Positions 26,673 to 35,421 of a stretch of DNA of 64,000 nucleotides are shown in pieces. Below the pieces are notes generated by a model. That model had not been told where the DNA came from. It made no database searches and worked only from the letters and a program-made list of their open reading frames with translations. The stretch is taken from assembly GCA_947503555.1 (NCBI GenBank), contig CANNEE010000019.1, positions 26,558 to 90,557 on the forward strand, in the 5' to 3' direction. Position 1 is the stretch's first letter, and the number at the start of each line of letters is the position of its first letter. Source of the DNA: an uncultured Shewanella sp. GTDB taxonomy: Bacteria; Pseudomonadota; Gammaproteobacteria; Enterobacterales; Shewanellaceae. The position numbers and the translations under genes were made by a program.

Positions 26673-28196
26673 ATGGCTATCGCATGCATTACGACTCGAG
26701 CGGGAAAGGGAGTCGAAGCGCCAAAGGTCAGCGTTGAAGTTCATCTTAGTAATGGCTTACCCGCTTTTAATCTCGTCGGCCTGCCGGAAACCTCTGTTCG
26801 AGAAGCGAAGGAAAGAGTCCGCAGCGCCATCATCAACGCGGGATTTGAATTTCCAATGCGCAGGATCACAGTCAATTTAGCTCCAGCAGATCTCCCCAAA
26901 CAAGGGGGACGTTATGATCTTCCCATCGCCGTAGGTATCTTAGCGGCCTCAGAGCAAATTCCTCTCAAGGCAGCATCTCACTGTGAGTTTGTCGGAGAGC
27001 TCGCACTATCAGGGGAGATACGTCCCTGCAGCGGCCTACTGCCTGTTTTAATCGCAGCCCAAAAAGCGCACATGGACCTTGTTATGCCCCTAGATAATCG
27101 ACAAGAAGCTGAAGTCGTAGGCTATACCAAAGTTTACCTGTGCGGTCATCTGCAGCAATTGGCCGCTTTCTTACACGGGCAAAATCAATTACCAAGAATA
27201 GACAACAGCTTAGAGTGGATAGTGCCAGCCGAACAACAGGAAAACAAAAGGTGTTTAAGCGAGGTCATAGGTCAATATCAAGCCAAGCAAGCACTCGAGA
27301 TTGCGGCTGCGGGCGGACACAATCTATTGATGCTAGGCCCTCCAGGTACAGGTAAAACCATGCTCGCCAGCCGTATCATTCAACTGCTACCTCAGCTAAA
27401 TTATGATGAAGCTCTTGAAGTCGCAGCAATACACTCGATTGCAGGGCTCAATCTCAATATTCAAGATCTCTACAAGCGTCCCTTTCGATCTCCCCATCAC
27501 ACAGCCTCAGCCATTTCTCTGGTCGGTGGAGGAGCAAATCCTAAACCCGGTGAAATCTCTTTAGCTCATAAAGGAATTCTGTTTCTTGATGAAGTTGCTG
27601 AATTTCCTCGTCGAGTACTCGATTGCCTGAGGGAGCCAATGGAAACTGGTGAAGTCGTGATTTCAAGAGCGAATGCTAAGCTCACCTTTGCCTGCCAATT
27701 TCAATTAATCGCAGCAATGAATCCTAGCCCCTGTGGTGATAACGAACATCAAAGCCGAGCCACACCTGAGCAGATCCTGCGTTACTTATCTCGATTATCC
27801 GGCCCCTTTATCGATAGGTTTGATCTCACCATAGATGTGCCTCCCCTACCAAATGGCACTCTAAACCAGCAAAGTGAACAAACAGAAACCAGTACTCAAG
27901 TAGCCCATAGGGTTAAACAGGCAAGGGAGCGACAACTCAATCGACAAGACTGTTTAAACAGTCAGCTATCTGGCAAAATGCTGCTGCAACTCGGCGGCTT
28001 TAAACAAGCCGAATTGGAATATCTTGAATCCAGCGTCAATAAACTAAGATTGTCAGTAAGGAGCTATCATAGACTTCAACGTGTCGCCCGTACAATCGCA
28101 GATCTTCAAGGAGCTGACAGGGTAGAGCGAGGCCACATTTCTCAAGCCTTGGGATATCGAGCTATGGACAGGTTACTCTCTAAATTAACCCACTAA
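26673..28196 (+). CDS. comM: YifB/ComM family Mg-chelatase-like AAA+ ATPase
   Basis: A 507-residue cytoplasmic AAA+ protein. N-terminal ChlI-type domain (about 1-180, ITTRAGKGVEAPKVSVEVHLSNG...), Walker A LGPPGTGKTML, Walker B ILFLDEVAEF, sensor AAMNPSPCG, and a C-terminal helical domain (RLSVRSYHRLQRVARTIADLQG). In Vibrio and Acinetobacter ComM is a hexameric helicase that drives branch migration during natural transformation; the E. coli homologue is YifB, also near the ilv genes. Start at ATG 26673 has AAAGGA upstream and fits the family. Confidence 0.93.
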   Translation: MAIACITTRAGKGVEAPKVSVEVHLSNGLPAFNLVGLPETSVREAKERVRSAIINAGFEFPMRRITVNLAPADLPKQGGRYDLPIAVGILAASEQIPLKAASHCEFVGELALSGEIRPCSGLLPVLIAAQKAHMDLVMPLDNRQEAEVVGYTKVYLCGHLQQLAAFLHGQNQLPRIDNSLEWIVPAEQQENKRCLSEVIGQYQAKQALEIAAAGGHNLLMLGPPGTGKTMLASRIIQLLPQLNYDEALEVAAIHSIAGLNLNIQDLYKRPFRSPHHTASAISLVGGGANPKPGEISLAHKGILFLDEVAEFPRRVLDCLREPMETGEVVISRANAKLTFACQFQLIAAMNPSPCGDNEHQSRATPEQILRYLSRLSGPFIDRFDLTIDVPPLPNGTLNQQSEQTETSTQVAHRVKQARERQLNRQDCLNSQLSGKMLLQLGGFKQAELEYLESSVNKLRLSVRSYHRLQRVARTIADLQGADRVERGHISQALGYRAMDRLLSKLTH

Positions 28197-28268
28197 CCTA
28201 TTTCTCGAAGTAAGCTCAACCAAAACGAATAGATGGTTCAAAATTGCTCTTGCGCTTGTTTGGTACAT

Positions 28269-28493
28269 TTAAGCCAAGCACGGTTGATTCTCCATAACCC
28301 AAAAGTCCTTCATAAATTTCGTACTTACAGCTCTATTCAATGGCACTTGATCTTTGTTGAACCACTGCTCACTTAGATAAGTAAGCTTCAAGCATTGCCC
28401 AATAAAGTGCCAACGGCTATGAACACAAGCTAACGAGTAAATTTCAAAGGATTCTAAGATTTTGTCCATGTTGCATGGGTTATATTTGAGCAT
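28269..28493 (-). CDS. small hypothetical protein
   Basis: A 74-residue frame; the likelier start is the internal Met in NMDKILESFEIYS (66 residues). Codon use looks like a real gene (for example ordinary choices at Leu, Ser and Gln), with four Cys and several Trp. There is no clear ribosome site before either start. I recognise no family. It is convergent with comM and divergent from the acyltransferase pair. Confidence 0.4.
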   Translation of the reverse strand: MLKYNPCNMDKILESFEIYSLACVHSRWHFIGQCLKLTYLSEQWFNKDQVPLNRAVSTKFMKDFWVMENQPCLA

Positions 28494-28543
28494 AAGCTAC
28501 GCAAGGAGTAATATAGGCCTCCCAATTTTTCACGGAGACCTAG

Positions 28544-29452
28544 ATGAGTTCACCCCTGTCACTGCTACGAGGCTGCATTGCATTCGCAGCCATGGTACTA
28601 AACACCCTATTTTGGGTAGTACCGATTCTGTGTCTTAGCATAGTGAAATTATTGCCATTATCGGCCTTAAGAACTGGGTGCACTTACCTATTGGACGCTT
28701 GTGCCAGTGCATGGATTAGTGTTAATGGCTTCATTGGGCAAATTTTTCACCCTATCAAGGTGCACCTTAGCGGTGACACTCAGCTGTCCACTAAAGACTG
28801 GTATATGGTGATTGCTAATCATCAATCTTGGGTGGATATTTTAATTCTGCAGAAGGTACTTAACCGTAGAATCCCCTTCTTGAAGTTCTTTCTTAAGCAA
28901 GAACTACTCTATGTCCCTGTACTCGGGCTCGCATGGTGGGCACTAGACTTCCCCTTTATGCGCCGCTACTCCACGGCTCAATTAAAGAAAAATCCTAAGC
29001 TCAGGGGCAAGGATATTGAGATCACTCGTAAAGCCTGTGAAAAGTTTAAAACCAAACCTGTCAGTATTATGAATTTCGTTGAGGGCACTCGTTTTACTCA
29101 AGCGAAATACCAAAAACAGAAACCGCCATTTCAGCATCTATTACGACCTAAAGCGGGCGGGCTCGCTTTTGCACTTTCCGCAATGGGAGAACAGATCCAC
29201 AAACTTGTTGATATAACGATACATTACCCAGATTCAACTCCTAGTTTCTGGGACTATATTAGCGGTCAACAAAAAGAAGTCTATGTGGATATTAAGGTTC
29301 GTGAAATTGAGCCCGCCATGCGTGGCGATTACATCAAGGACAGAGAATTCAAACAAGATTTTCAGGAACAGCTCAATCAACTTTGGCAACACAAGGATCT
29401 AACCTATAACCAGCTTGCACAGGTTGCGATTGAAAATAATAAGGCTACATAA
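28544..29452 (+). CDS. YihG-like lysophospholipid acyltransferase, first copy
   Basis: A 302-residue membrane protein of the 1-acyl-glycerol-3-phosphate acyltransferase superfamily. Hydrophobic helices at about 10-45; catalytic HX4D in VIANHQSWVDI; block III-like EGTRFT; and FMRRYSTAQLKKNPKLRGKD between them. It resembles E. coli YihG, an accessory lysophosphatidate acyltransferase that adjusts acyl composition. It is followed 4 bases later by a paralogue with the same layout. Confidence 0.85.
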   Translation: MSSPLSLLRGCIAFAAMVLNTLFWVVPILCLSIVKLLPLSALRTGCTYLLDACASAWISVNGFIGQIFHPIKVHLSGDTQLSTKDWYMVIANHQSWVDILILQKVLNRRIPFLKFFLKQELLYVPVLGLAWWALDFPFMRRYSTAQLKKNPKLRGKDIEITRKACEKFKTKPVSIMNFVEGTRFTQAKYQKQKPPFQHLLRPKAGGLAFALSAMGEQIHKLVDITIHYPDSTPSFWDYISGQQKEVYVDIKVREIEPAMRGDYIKDREFKQDFQEQLNQLWQHKDLTYNQLAQVAIENNKAT

Positions 29453-29456
29453 CAAG

Positions 29457-30398
29457 ATGTTAAATTTTTTACCTGGACCTATATTACTTTTTATCAGCCT
29501 ATCACTATTGATAATCAACACTAGTTTTTGGGCAACGTTAATCTGCATCGGCGGCATATTGAAGTTAATCATACCGCTTCAAAGCTTTCGTCTTGGATTG
29601 AGCAAGCTAATGAACCTTTGCATGTGGGCGTGGGCCAGTTGCAACGGGGGAATACTTTTCCTTCTCGCCGATTTTGAATGGGATATTCAAGGGCTAGAGA
29701 ACCTGAATAAACAGGGTTGGTATCTGGTCATCAGTAATCACTTAAGTGGATTTGATATCGCAGTACAAACCTATATTTTACGTAACCATATTCCTATGCT
29801 TAAGTTCTTTCTCAAAAAAGAACTGCTATACGTGCCACTGATGGGCTTGGGCTGCTGGGCTCTCGACATGCCATTTATGAACCGCACTAGCCCAGCAAAA
29901 CTCAAAAAGAACCCTAAGCTCAAAGGTAAAGATTTACAGACAACGCGTAAAGCCTGTGAAAAGTTTCGCCACATTCCCACTTCTATCATCAACTATGTTG
30001 AAGGTAGCCGCTACACACTTGAGAAGAAACGACGCCAAGGCTCTCCCTATCGTTATCTATTAAGACCCAAAGCAGGGGGAATCGCCTTCACTTTATCGGC
30101 AATGGGAGAGCAGTTTACCTCCTTACTCGATATGACATTGGTCTATCCAGATGCTCCTGAAGATATTCTAAAGAGTGTTATGCAAGGCAAGGTAAAAAAG
30201 GTGGTTGTACGCTTGCGAGCACTACCTGTTCCAGAAGTCGATGCCGAACAGTACTTTAGCGATAACCAATACCGAGCTGAGTTCCAACGTTGGTTAAATC
30301 AGATCTGGGAAGAGAAAGATCAACAAATAGACGAAGTACTCACTCAACATCAAAGTACCACTGCCATCTATAACCGCAGCGAAAACAAGGCTCATTAA
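29457..30398 (+). CDS. YihG-like lysophospholipid acyltransferase, second copy
   Basis: A 313-residue paralogue of the preceding protein. It keeps HX4D (VISNHLSGFDI) and EGSRYT, and shares PKLKGKDLQTTRKACEKF with copy 1, so the two arose by tandem duplication. The serine-tryptophan pair after the catalytic His in copy 1 (HQSWVD) is replaced by HLSGFD, which may change acyl-chain preference. The start is taken at ATG 29457, four bases after the stop of copy 1; an upstream in-frame start would overlap copy 1. Confidence 0.83.
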   Translation: MLNFLPGPILLFISLSLLIINTSFWATLICIGGILKLIIPLQSFRLGLSKLMNLCMWAWASCNGGILFLLADFEWDIQGLENLNKQGWYLVISNHLSGFDIAVQTYILRNHIPMLKFFLKKELLYVPLMGLGCWALDMPFMNRTSPAKLKKNPKLKGKDLQTTRKACEKFRHIPTSIINYVEGSRYTLEKKRRQGSPYRYLLRPKAGGIAFTLSAMGEQFTSLLDMTLVYPDAPEDILKSVMQGKVKKVVVRLRALPVPEVDAEQYFSDNQYRAEFQRWLNQIWEEKDQQIDEVLTQHQSTTAIYNRSENKAH

Positions 30399-30742
30399 GG
30401 CACTATCCTGTTTGTTTTTATGCCACCATAGGCATAAAAACAAACAAGTCCATCAAGTTCGCTCTACTCCTCTCTTTAGTTTATATTTTGATATACAAAA
30501 GCATAGCCTCTCTACAGTCACAGCTCGGTTGCAAAGCAATTGACACTAGATGTGGCGCTAATGTTACTATTACCAAACTTAGCAATTTGGCTTAAGCAGC
30601 ACTCAGATTCTGCGCTATAGAGCAAATAGGAAAGCACCTCCTATTAACAATGGCGCAACCTAGGGACGGTTAATCTTTTTAGAGTGCTAAGCAGCAATCA
30701 ACTTAGGGATAGTGATTAGGTAGACAGTTGAGGTAAAGAAAT
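30399..30742. other. intergenic region with a long hairpin
   Basis: About 345 bases without a gene. It begins with the hairpin at 30411-30444 and otherwise shows nothing distinctive. The ribosome site GAGG of the following gene lies at its right end. Confidence 0.5.
30411..30444. terminator. 14-bp perfect hairpin after the acyltransferase pair
   Basis: TTTGTTTTTATGCC (30411-30424) pairs perfectly with GGCATAAAAACAAA (30431-30444) around ACCATA. The T-rich arm is on the 5' side and no T-run follows, so it is not a textbook terminator, though its place right after the stop codon suggests a 3'-end role. Confidence 0.5.
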
Positions 30743-33700
30743 TTGAAGCTGACCCAAGCACTATGGATCTTACTTTTACTTAGCATTGTTTGCTCTATTC
30801 CCGCACACGCCAATTATGCATCTCCTACAACCCATGACGCTCCGGCTTTACGGTTTGAGCATGTCAGCAGTCATCAAGGGTTAAATCAACATACCATCAC
30901 CCGCTTATTTACAGACAAAGCCGGAATGCTTTGGGTTGGCACTCAAGATGGCTTACATAATTACAATGGCAGGCGCTTTCACCTGTTTAACCATGACGCC
31001 AACGACCCAAGGAGTCTTTCTGAAGGCTTTGTTACCGATATCATTCAAGATAAGGAAAGCCATATTTGGGTCGGTACCTTTAGCCAAGGGCTCAATAAAC
31101 TCAATCTTAAGACGGGTCAATTTACTCGATATGGCCGAGATCAAGGCTTACTCGATTTACGTACTACTAAATTAAGTATTTTAGGTAATACCATCTGGGT
31201 TGGCACTCAAACAGGCCTCTATAGCTTATCGCCCAAAAAACATAACCTACAAAAAATTCCTTTGGGAAATAACATTTCCCCCTTCATCACGAGTCTAGCC
31301 AGCGTAGGCAATGATTATTTGATTGTCGGAACCAAACATAGTGGCATCTTTGCCATCGGTCCCAATACCATTAGTCGTCTACAACTTCCCCAAACCTTAA
31401 GCGTCAATCAAATTAAGGTATTGGATAAAGACACATTAATGGTTGCCCTAGCAAACCAGCTATGGCGTTACAGCATAAGTCAGAGAAAAGGGGAAAAGTT
31501 ATGGCAGCGTCAAGGCAGTCAAATTGACACTAATGACATCAGGGATTTTGTTCTTTCCAATAACAACCAAGAGGTCTGGCTAGTTGGACCGAACTCTGGC
31601 TTGGTACGACTCATTCACCAGCCAGATACGCCAGCTTCCACCCAACAAACAAAATGGCAAGCCTATGCCTATCTCAATGATCCTATTCGTAAATACAGTC
31701 TAGGGGATAATAACATTCGTACCCTATTGCTCGACAGCAACGGTATCCTTTGGATAGGCAGCAGCTTTTCTGGCATAGATAAAGTGAATATTAAACGCCA
31801 GTTCTTCCATCATATGTTTGAACATCATAGGATGAACCCTAGGCAAAGTAACAATATCACTGCGCTACTAAGAGATACTGAGGGCACTCTTTGGATCGGC
31901 ACAGAAGGAGCAGGGCCTAAACGTCATGCACCGGGCAATCGCTTCTACCAACATTTTGGTGAACTGTTTAATATCGCCCTTGGCATCAAAGAGCCTTTAT
32001 CTCTTAGGGTCTCAGATATTAAACAAGACCAACAGAATAATCTCTGGTTTGCCACCAATTATGGCCTAGGAAAGCTCACTGAAGATCAAGATTTTACCTT
32101 ATACGAACAAGATGATTTACAGGCCAATGCATTAGCTAAGGGCGTAATTGAAGCCTTAGATATTGATAGCTTGAATAGGTTGTGGATCAGTGTCGATAGT
32201 CACCTCTATCTTTATCAAACCGATAGCGATAATTTCAAAGAGATATTGCTAAGTGCTATTCCAGGTTTTGATCCTATTCTCAACCAAATTACCGTGCTTA
32301 GAAGTCGCAATGATGAACTTTGGATAGGCACCAGTGATGGCCTAATAAAATGGAATATTGCCACTCAAAGGGGAGAAATCTTCCGTCATGGAGAAGCCCA
32401 AAATCAAGGACTGATCAACAGTCGTATTCGCGATATTTTGTTTACTGATGACGGCAGCATCTGGTTAGCGACCCACGGCGGGCTCAGTCATATGAAACCC
32501 AATGGCGAGCATTACCAGATCACCCATTACAACCAAGATATGGGGCTACCAAGTAGCACTATTTATGCCCTATTAGAAGATCAACAAGGGCAGATCTGGT
32601 TTAGCAGTAATTCTGGTATCAGCCGACTATCTCCGACCAATGGAACAGTTATCACCTTTAATGAAGCAGAAGGCCTGCAAGATCTAGAGTTTAACAGCAA
32701 GGTCAAAATGAAAGACAGTGACGGCCAGCTCTGGTTTGGCGGTATAAATGGTATTAATCACTTCTTTCCAAGCTCACTCCCTAACACGAGAAGTGAAGCG
32801 GCACTGGCGTTAACTGGTTATCGTATCGCAGGTCAATATCATAGGATATTAGACCTACAATCTCCGCCGGACATAGTGATGCACTATGATGATCAAGCCA
32901 TTAACTTTGAAATCGCATCGCTTGACTACAGCTACTCGGATAAAGACCACTTCGCCTTTATGCTGGAAGGGTTTGACACCAAATGGAACCATGGTTTTAG
33001 TACCAGTGATATCACCTACACCAATCTAAGCCCTGGGCAATACACACTAAAAGTTCGCTATGGTTTACAAAACAATCCACTAGGAGAAACTGTACTAACC
33101 ATCCCTCTTACTGTATTAGCTCCCTTCTATCGTACTAATTTGGCTTATTTTATCTATTTCACCATAGTATTTAGTTTCTTACTCTGGCTGATAACACAGC
33201 GACACAGGAAAGCGAAACAACAAAAAGAGTTTGAAACCAGTATTCGTAGCTCGGAAGAGCGCCTTAAACTGGCACTTTGGGCTTCTGGTGACGGCATGTG
33301 GGATTGGAATATTAATGAAGATAAAGTCTACCGTACTGATCTCACAGGTAACCGTTCTATCAGCGATGGTGACAATACTCTAATAGACAATATTCACCCT
33401 GAAGATAAGCAGAAAGTAAAACAGGCATTAAACGATCACCTAAAAGGTCGCACGCCTTTCTATGAAGCAGAATATAGGGTCGAGCATACTCCAGGAAATT
33501 GGATCTGGCTGCTCGACCGCGGCAAGGTGGTTGAATCGAATAATAAAGGTGAGCCCGTGCGTATGACAGGTACGCACAAAGATATCACCAAGCGTAAAAA
33601 TACCGAAGACAGCCTGCGTCTTTCGGCACAAGTACTTCACAGCATGAACGAAGCAGTGGTGGTTGGCAGCCTAGACTATAAAATTGCCTCGGTGAACCCC

Positions 33701-35335
33701 GCCTTTACGCTGATTACAGGTTATGCCGCCGAAGATGTCATAGATAAACCGTTTCTCTACCTCACGCGAGGCCGTTATAAGCGTCATTTCTATGAAACCA
33801 TAGAAAAGCAATTACTCAACAATAAACGTTGGTCTGGTGAAATTAGAATTAGAACGCGAACTGGTCGTAACATTCTTATTTGGCTTGAGATAAACCAAGT
33901 CATAGACAGCAAAGAAGAAGCTAGCCACTTTGTTGCTGTATTTACCGATATTACCGACAGAAAGAAAGCTGAAGAAGATCTTCGCGTATTAGCAAGCTAC
34001 GACACCTTAACAGGCCTGCCCAATCGCACTCTGTTCCATGACAGGCTCACCCATGCGATTCAGCAAGCCCATAGATCTAAAAACATAGTGGCACTGATGT
34101 TTTTAGACTTAGATAGATTTAAGCATATTAATGATTCCATGGGTCACCATGTAGGGGATCTGCTATTAAAAGCAGTCGCTAGCCGACTGAAGAACTCTGT
34201 TAGAGAAGGCGATACCGTTGCTAGGCTAGGTGGTGATGAATTCACCATCATCATCGAAGGCTCAAGTAAAAACAAAGTGGCCACTATTATTTCAGAAAAA
34301 CTGATTCGCGCCTTCCAAACGCCGTTTTTACTGGATGATAAGGTACTGACAATTTCACCTTCTATTGGCATTAGCATCTATCCAGAAGATGCCGAAGACT
34401 CAGGGTCTCTGATTAAGTATGCTGATACCGCTATGTATCACGCTAAGTCTTTGGGGCGTAATAACTTCCAATTTTATACACCTAAACTCAATGAATATGC
34501 CGTCCGTCATGTGGAACTGGAAGCGGGACTTAAACAGGCTATTTCTCGCAACGAGTTTCATCTGGTCTACCAGCCTAAATTCTGCGTAGCAACTGGTAAG
34601 CTCACAGGCCTTGAAGCCTTACTGAGATGGGATAGCAAAGAATTAGGCTCTATTTCTCCAGCTGAATTTATTCCGCTGGCGGAAGAAACAGGCATCATTA
34701 ATCAGATAGGCCACTGGGTGATTAACCATGCCTGTAGCCAAATCGCCAAATGGCATGAACAAGGTTTTACCGATCTCAATGTCGCCATTAATCTCTCGGC
34801 CAATCAACTCAAAGCCGACATCATCTCAACCATTGAAGTCGCTTTGGCAGTATCAGGTCTGCCCGCCCATGTGCTTGAGCTTGAACTGACCGAGTCCATG
34901 ATTATGAAAAACCCTAAAGGCTCGGTTAAAGTGCTCAATCAGCTAAAAGCATTAGGTCTTACTATCGCGGTGGATGACTTTGGTACGGGTTACTCGAGTC
35001 TGAGTTACCTAAAACGCTTTCCTATCGATACGCTTAAAATCGACAGGGAATTTGTCGGTGACATTAGTAATGACCCGGAAGATGCTGCTATTACCAGTGC
35101 TATTATCGCCCTTGGACACAGCCTAGATTTGCAAGTGGTAGCGGAAGGGGTTGAAACCCAAGAACAACTGAATTTCCTTGCAGAAAATGAATGCGACCAA
35201 GTTCAAGGGTATTTACTGAGTAAACCACTATCGGCGGAAGACTGTCAGCAGTTTTTAAAGTTGCAAGGACGTGTCTGTGATGGCACAAGTTCAAGGGTAA
35301 AGGCCGACGAACTCGTCGATAGCATTCAAAAATAG
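30743..35335 (+). CDS. two-component-type beta-propeller sensor with PAS, GGDEF and EAL domains
   Basis: A 1530-residue inner-membrane protein. Signal peptide about 1-23; periplasmic beta-propeller of repeated Reg_prop blades (about 30-700; GMLWVGTQDGLHNYN, HIWVGTFSQGLNKLN and similar LWIGT..GL repeats); a Y_Y_Y domain (about 715-790); a membrane helix (about 797-818); two PAS domains (about 845-960 and 965-1080); GGDEF with intact RLGGDEFTIII; and EAL with LEALLRW plus the catalytic DDFGTGYSSL. Both enzyme motifs look active, so it may make or degrade cyclic di-GMP according to a periplasmic ligand. Similar propeller sensors usually end in histidine kinases. It starts at TTG, nine bases after GAGG. 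Confidence 0.9.
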   Translation: MKLTQALWILLLLSIVCSIPAHANYASPTTHDAPALRFEHVSSHQGLNQHTITRLFTDKAGMLWVGTQDGLHNYNGRRFHLFNHDANDPRSLSEGFVTDIIQDKESHIWVGTFSQGLNKLNLKTGQFTRYGRDQGLLDLRTTKLSILGNTIWVGTQTGLYSLSPKKHNLQKIPLGNNISPFITSLASVGNDYLIVGTKHSGIFAIGPNTISRLQLPQTLSVNQIKVLDKDTLMVALANQLWRYSISQRKGEKLWQRQGSQIDTNDIRDFVLSNNNQEVWLVGPNSGLVRLIHQPDTPASTQQTKWQAYAYLNDPIRKYSLGDNNIRTLLLDSNGILWIGSSFSGIDKVNIKRQFFHHMFEHHRMNPRQSNNITALLRDTEGTLWIGTEGAGPKRHAPGNRFYQHFGELFNIALGIKEPLSLRVSDIKQDQQNNLWFATNYGLGKLTEDQDFTLYEQDDLQANALAKGVIEALDIDSLNRLWISVDSHLYLYQTDSDNFKEILLSAIPGFDPILNQITVLRSRNDELWIGTSDGLIKWNIATQRGEIFRHGEAQNQGLINSRIRDILFTDDGSIWLATHGGLSHMKPNGEHYQITHYNQDMGLPSSTIYALLEDQQGQIWFSSNSGISRLSPTNGTVITFNEAEGLQDLEFNSKVKMKDSDGQLWFGGINGINHFFPSSLPNTRSEAALALTGYRIAGQYHRILDLQSPPDIVMHYDDQAINFEIASLDYSYSDKDHFAFMLEGFDTKWNHGFSTSDITYTNLSPGQYTLKVRYGLQNNPLGETVLTIPLTVLAPFYRTNLAYFIYFTIVFSFLLWLITQRHRKAKQQKEFETSIRSSEERLKLALWASGDGMWDWNINEDKVYRTDLTGNRSISDGDNTLIDNIHPEDKQKVKQALNDHLKGRTPFYEAEYRVEHTPGNWIWLLDRGKVVESNNKGEPVRMTGTHKDITKRKNTEDSLRLSAQVLHSMNEAVVVGSLDYKIASVNPAFTLITGYAAEDVIDKPFLYLTRGRYKRHFYETIEKQLLNNKRWSGEIRIRTRTGRNILIWLEINQVIDSKEEASHFVAVFTDITDRKKAEEDLRVLASYDTLTGLPNRTLFHDRLTHAIQQAHRSKNIVALMFLDLDRFKHINDSMGHHVGDLLLKAVASRLKNSVREGDTVARLGGDEFTIIIEGSSKNKVATIISEKLIRAFQTPFLLDDKVLTISPSIGISIYPEDAEDSGSLIKYADTAMYHAKSLGRNNFQFYTPKLNEYAVRHVELEAGLKQAISRNEFHLVYQPKFCVATGKLTGLEALLRWDSKELGSISPAEFIPLAEETGIINQIGHWVINHACSQIAKWHEQGFTDLNVAINLSANQLKADIISTIEVALAVSGLPAHVLELELTESMIMKNPKGSVKVLNQLKALGLTIAVDDFGTGYSSLSYLKRFPIDTLKIDREFVGDISNDPEDAAITSAIIALGHSLDLQVVAEGVETQEQLNFLAENECDQVQGYLLSKPLSAEDCQQFLKLQGRVCDGTSSRVKADELVDSIQK

Positions 35336-35352
35336 CTGTAATTTTTCTGCTG

Positions 35353-35387
35353 CTTTGCTGGCAATTATTTAAAAATAGCCAGCAAAG
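35353..35387. terminator. hairpin between convergent genes
   Basis: CTTTGCTGGC (35353-35362) pairs with GCCAGCAAAG (35378-35387) around an AT-rich loop. It lies between the ends of the sensor and carboxypeptidase genes. T-runs are weak on both sides. Confidence 0.6.
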
Positions 35388-35421
35388 AGCAGAAATTCGA
35401 GCTTACTATCGATTCAAATCA

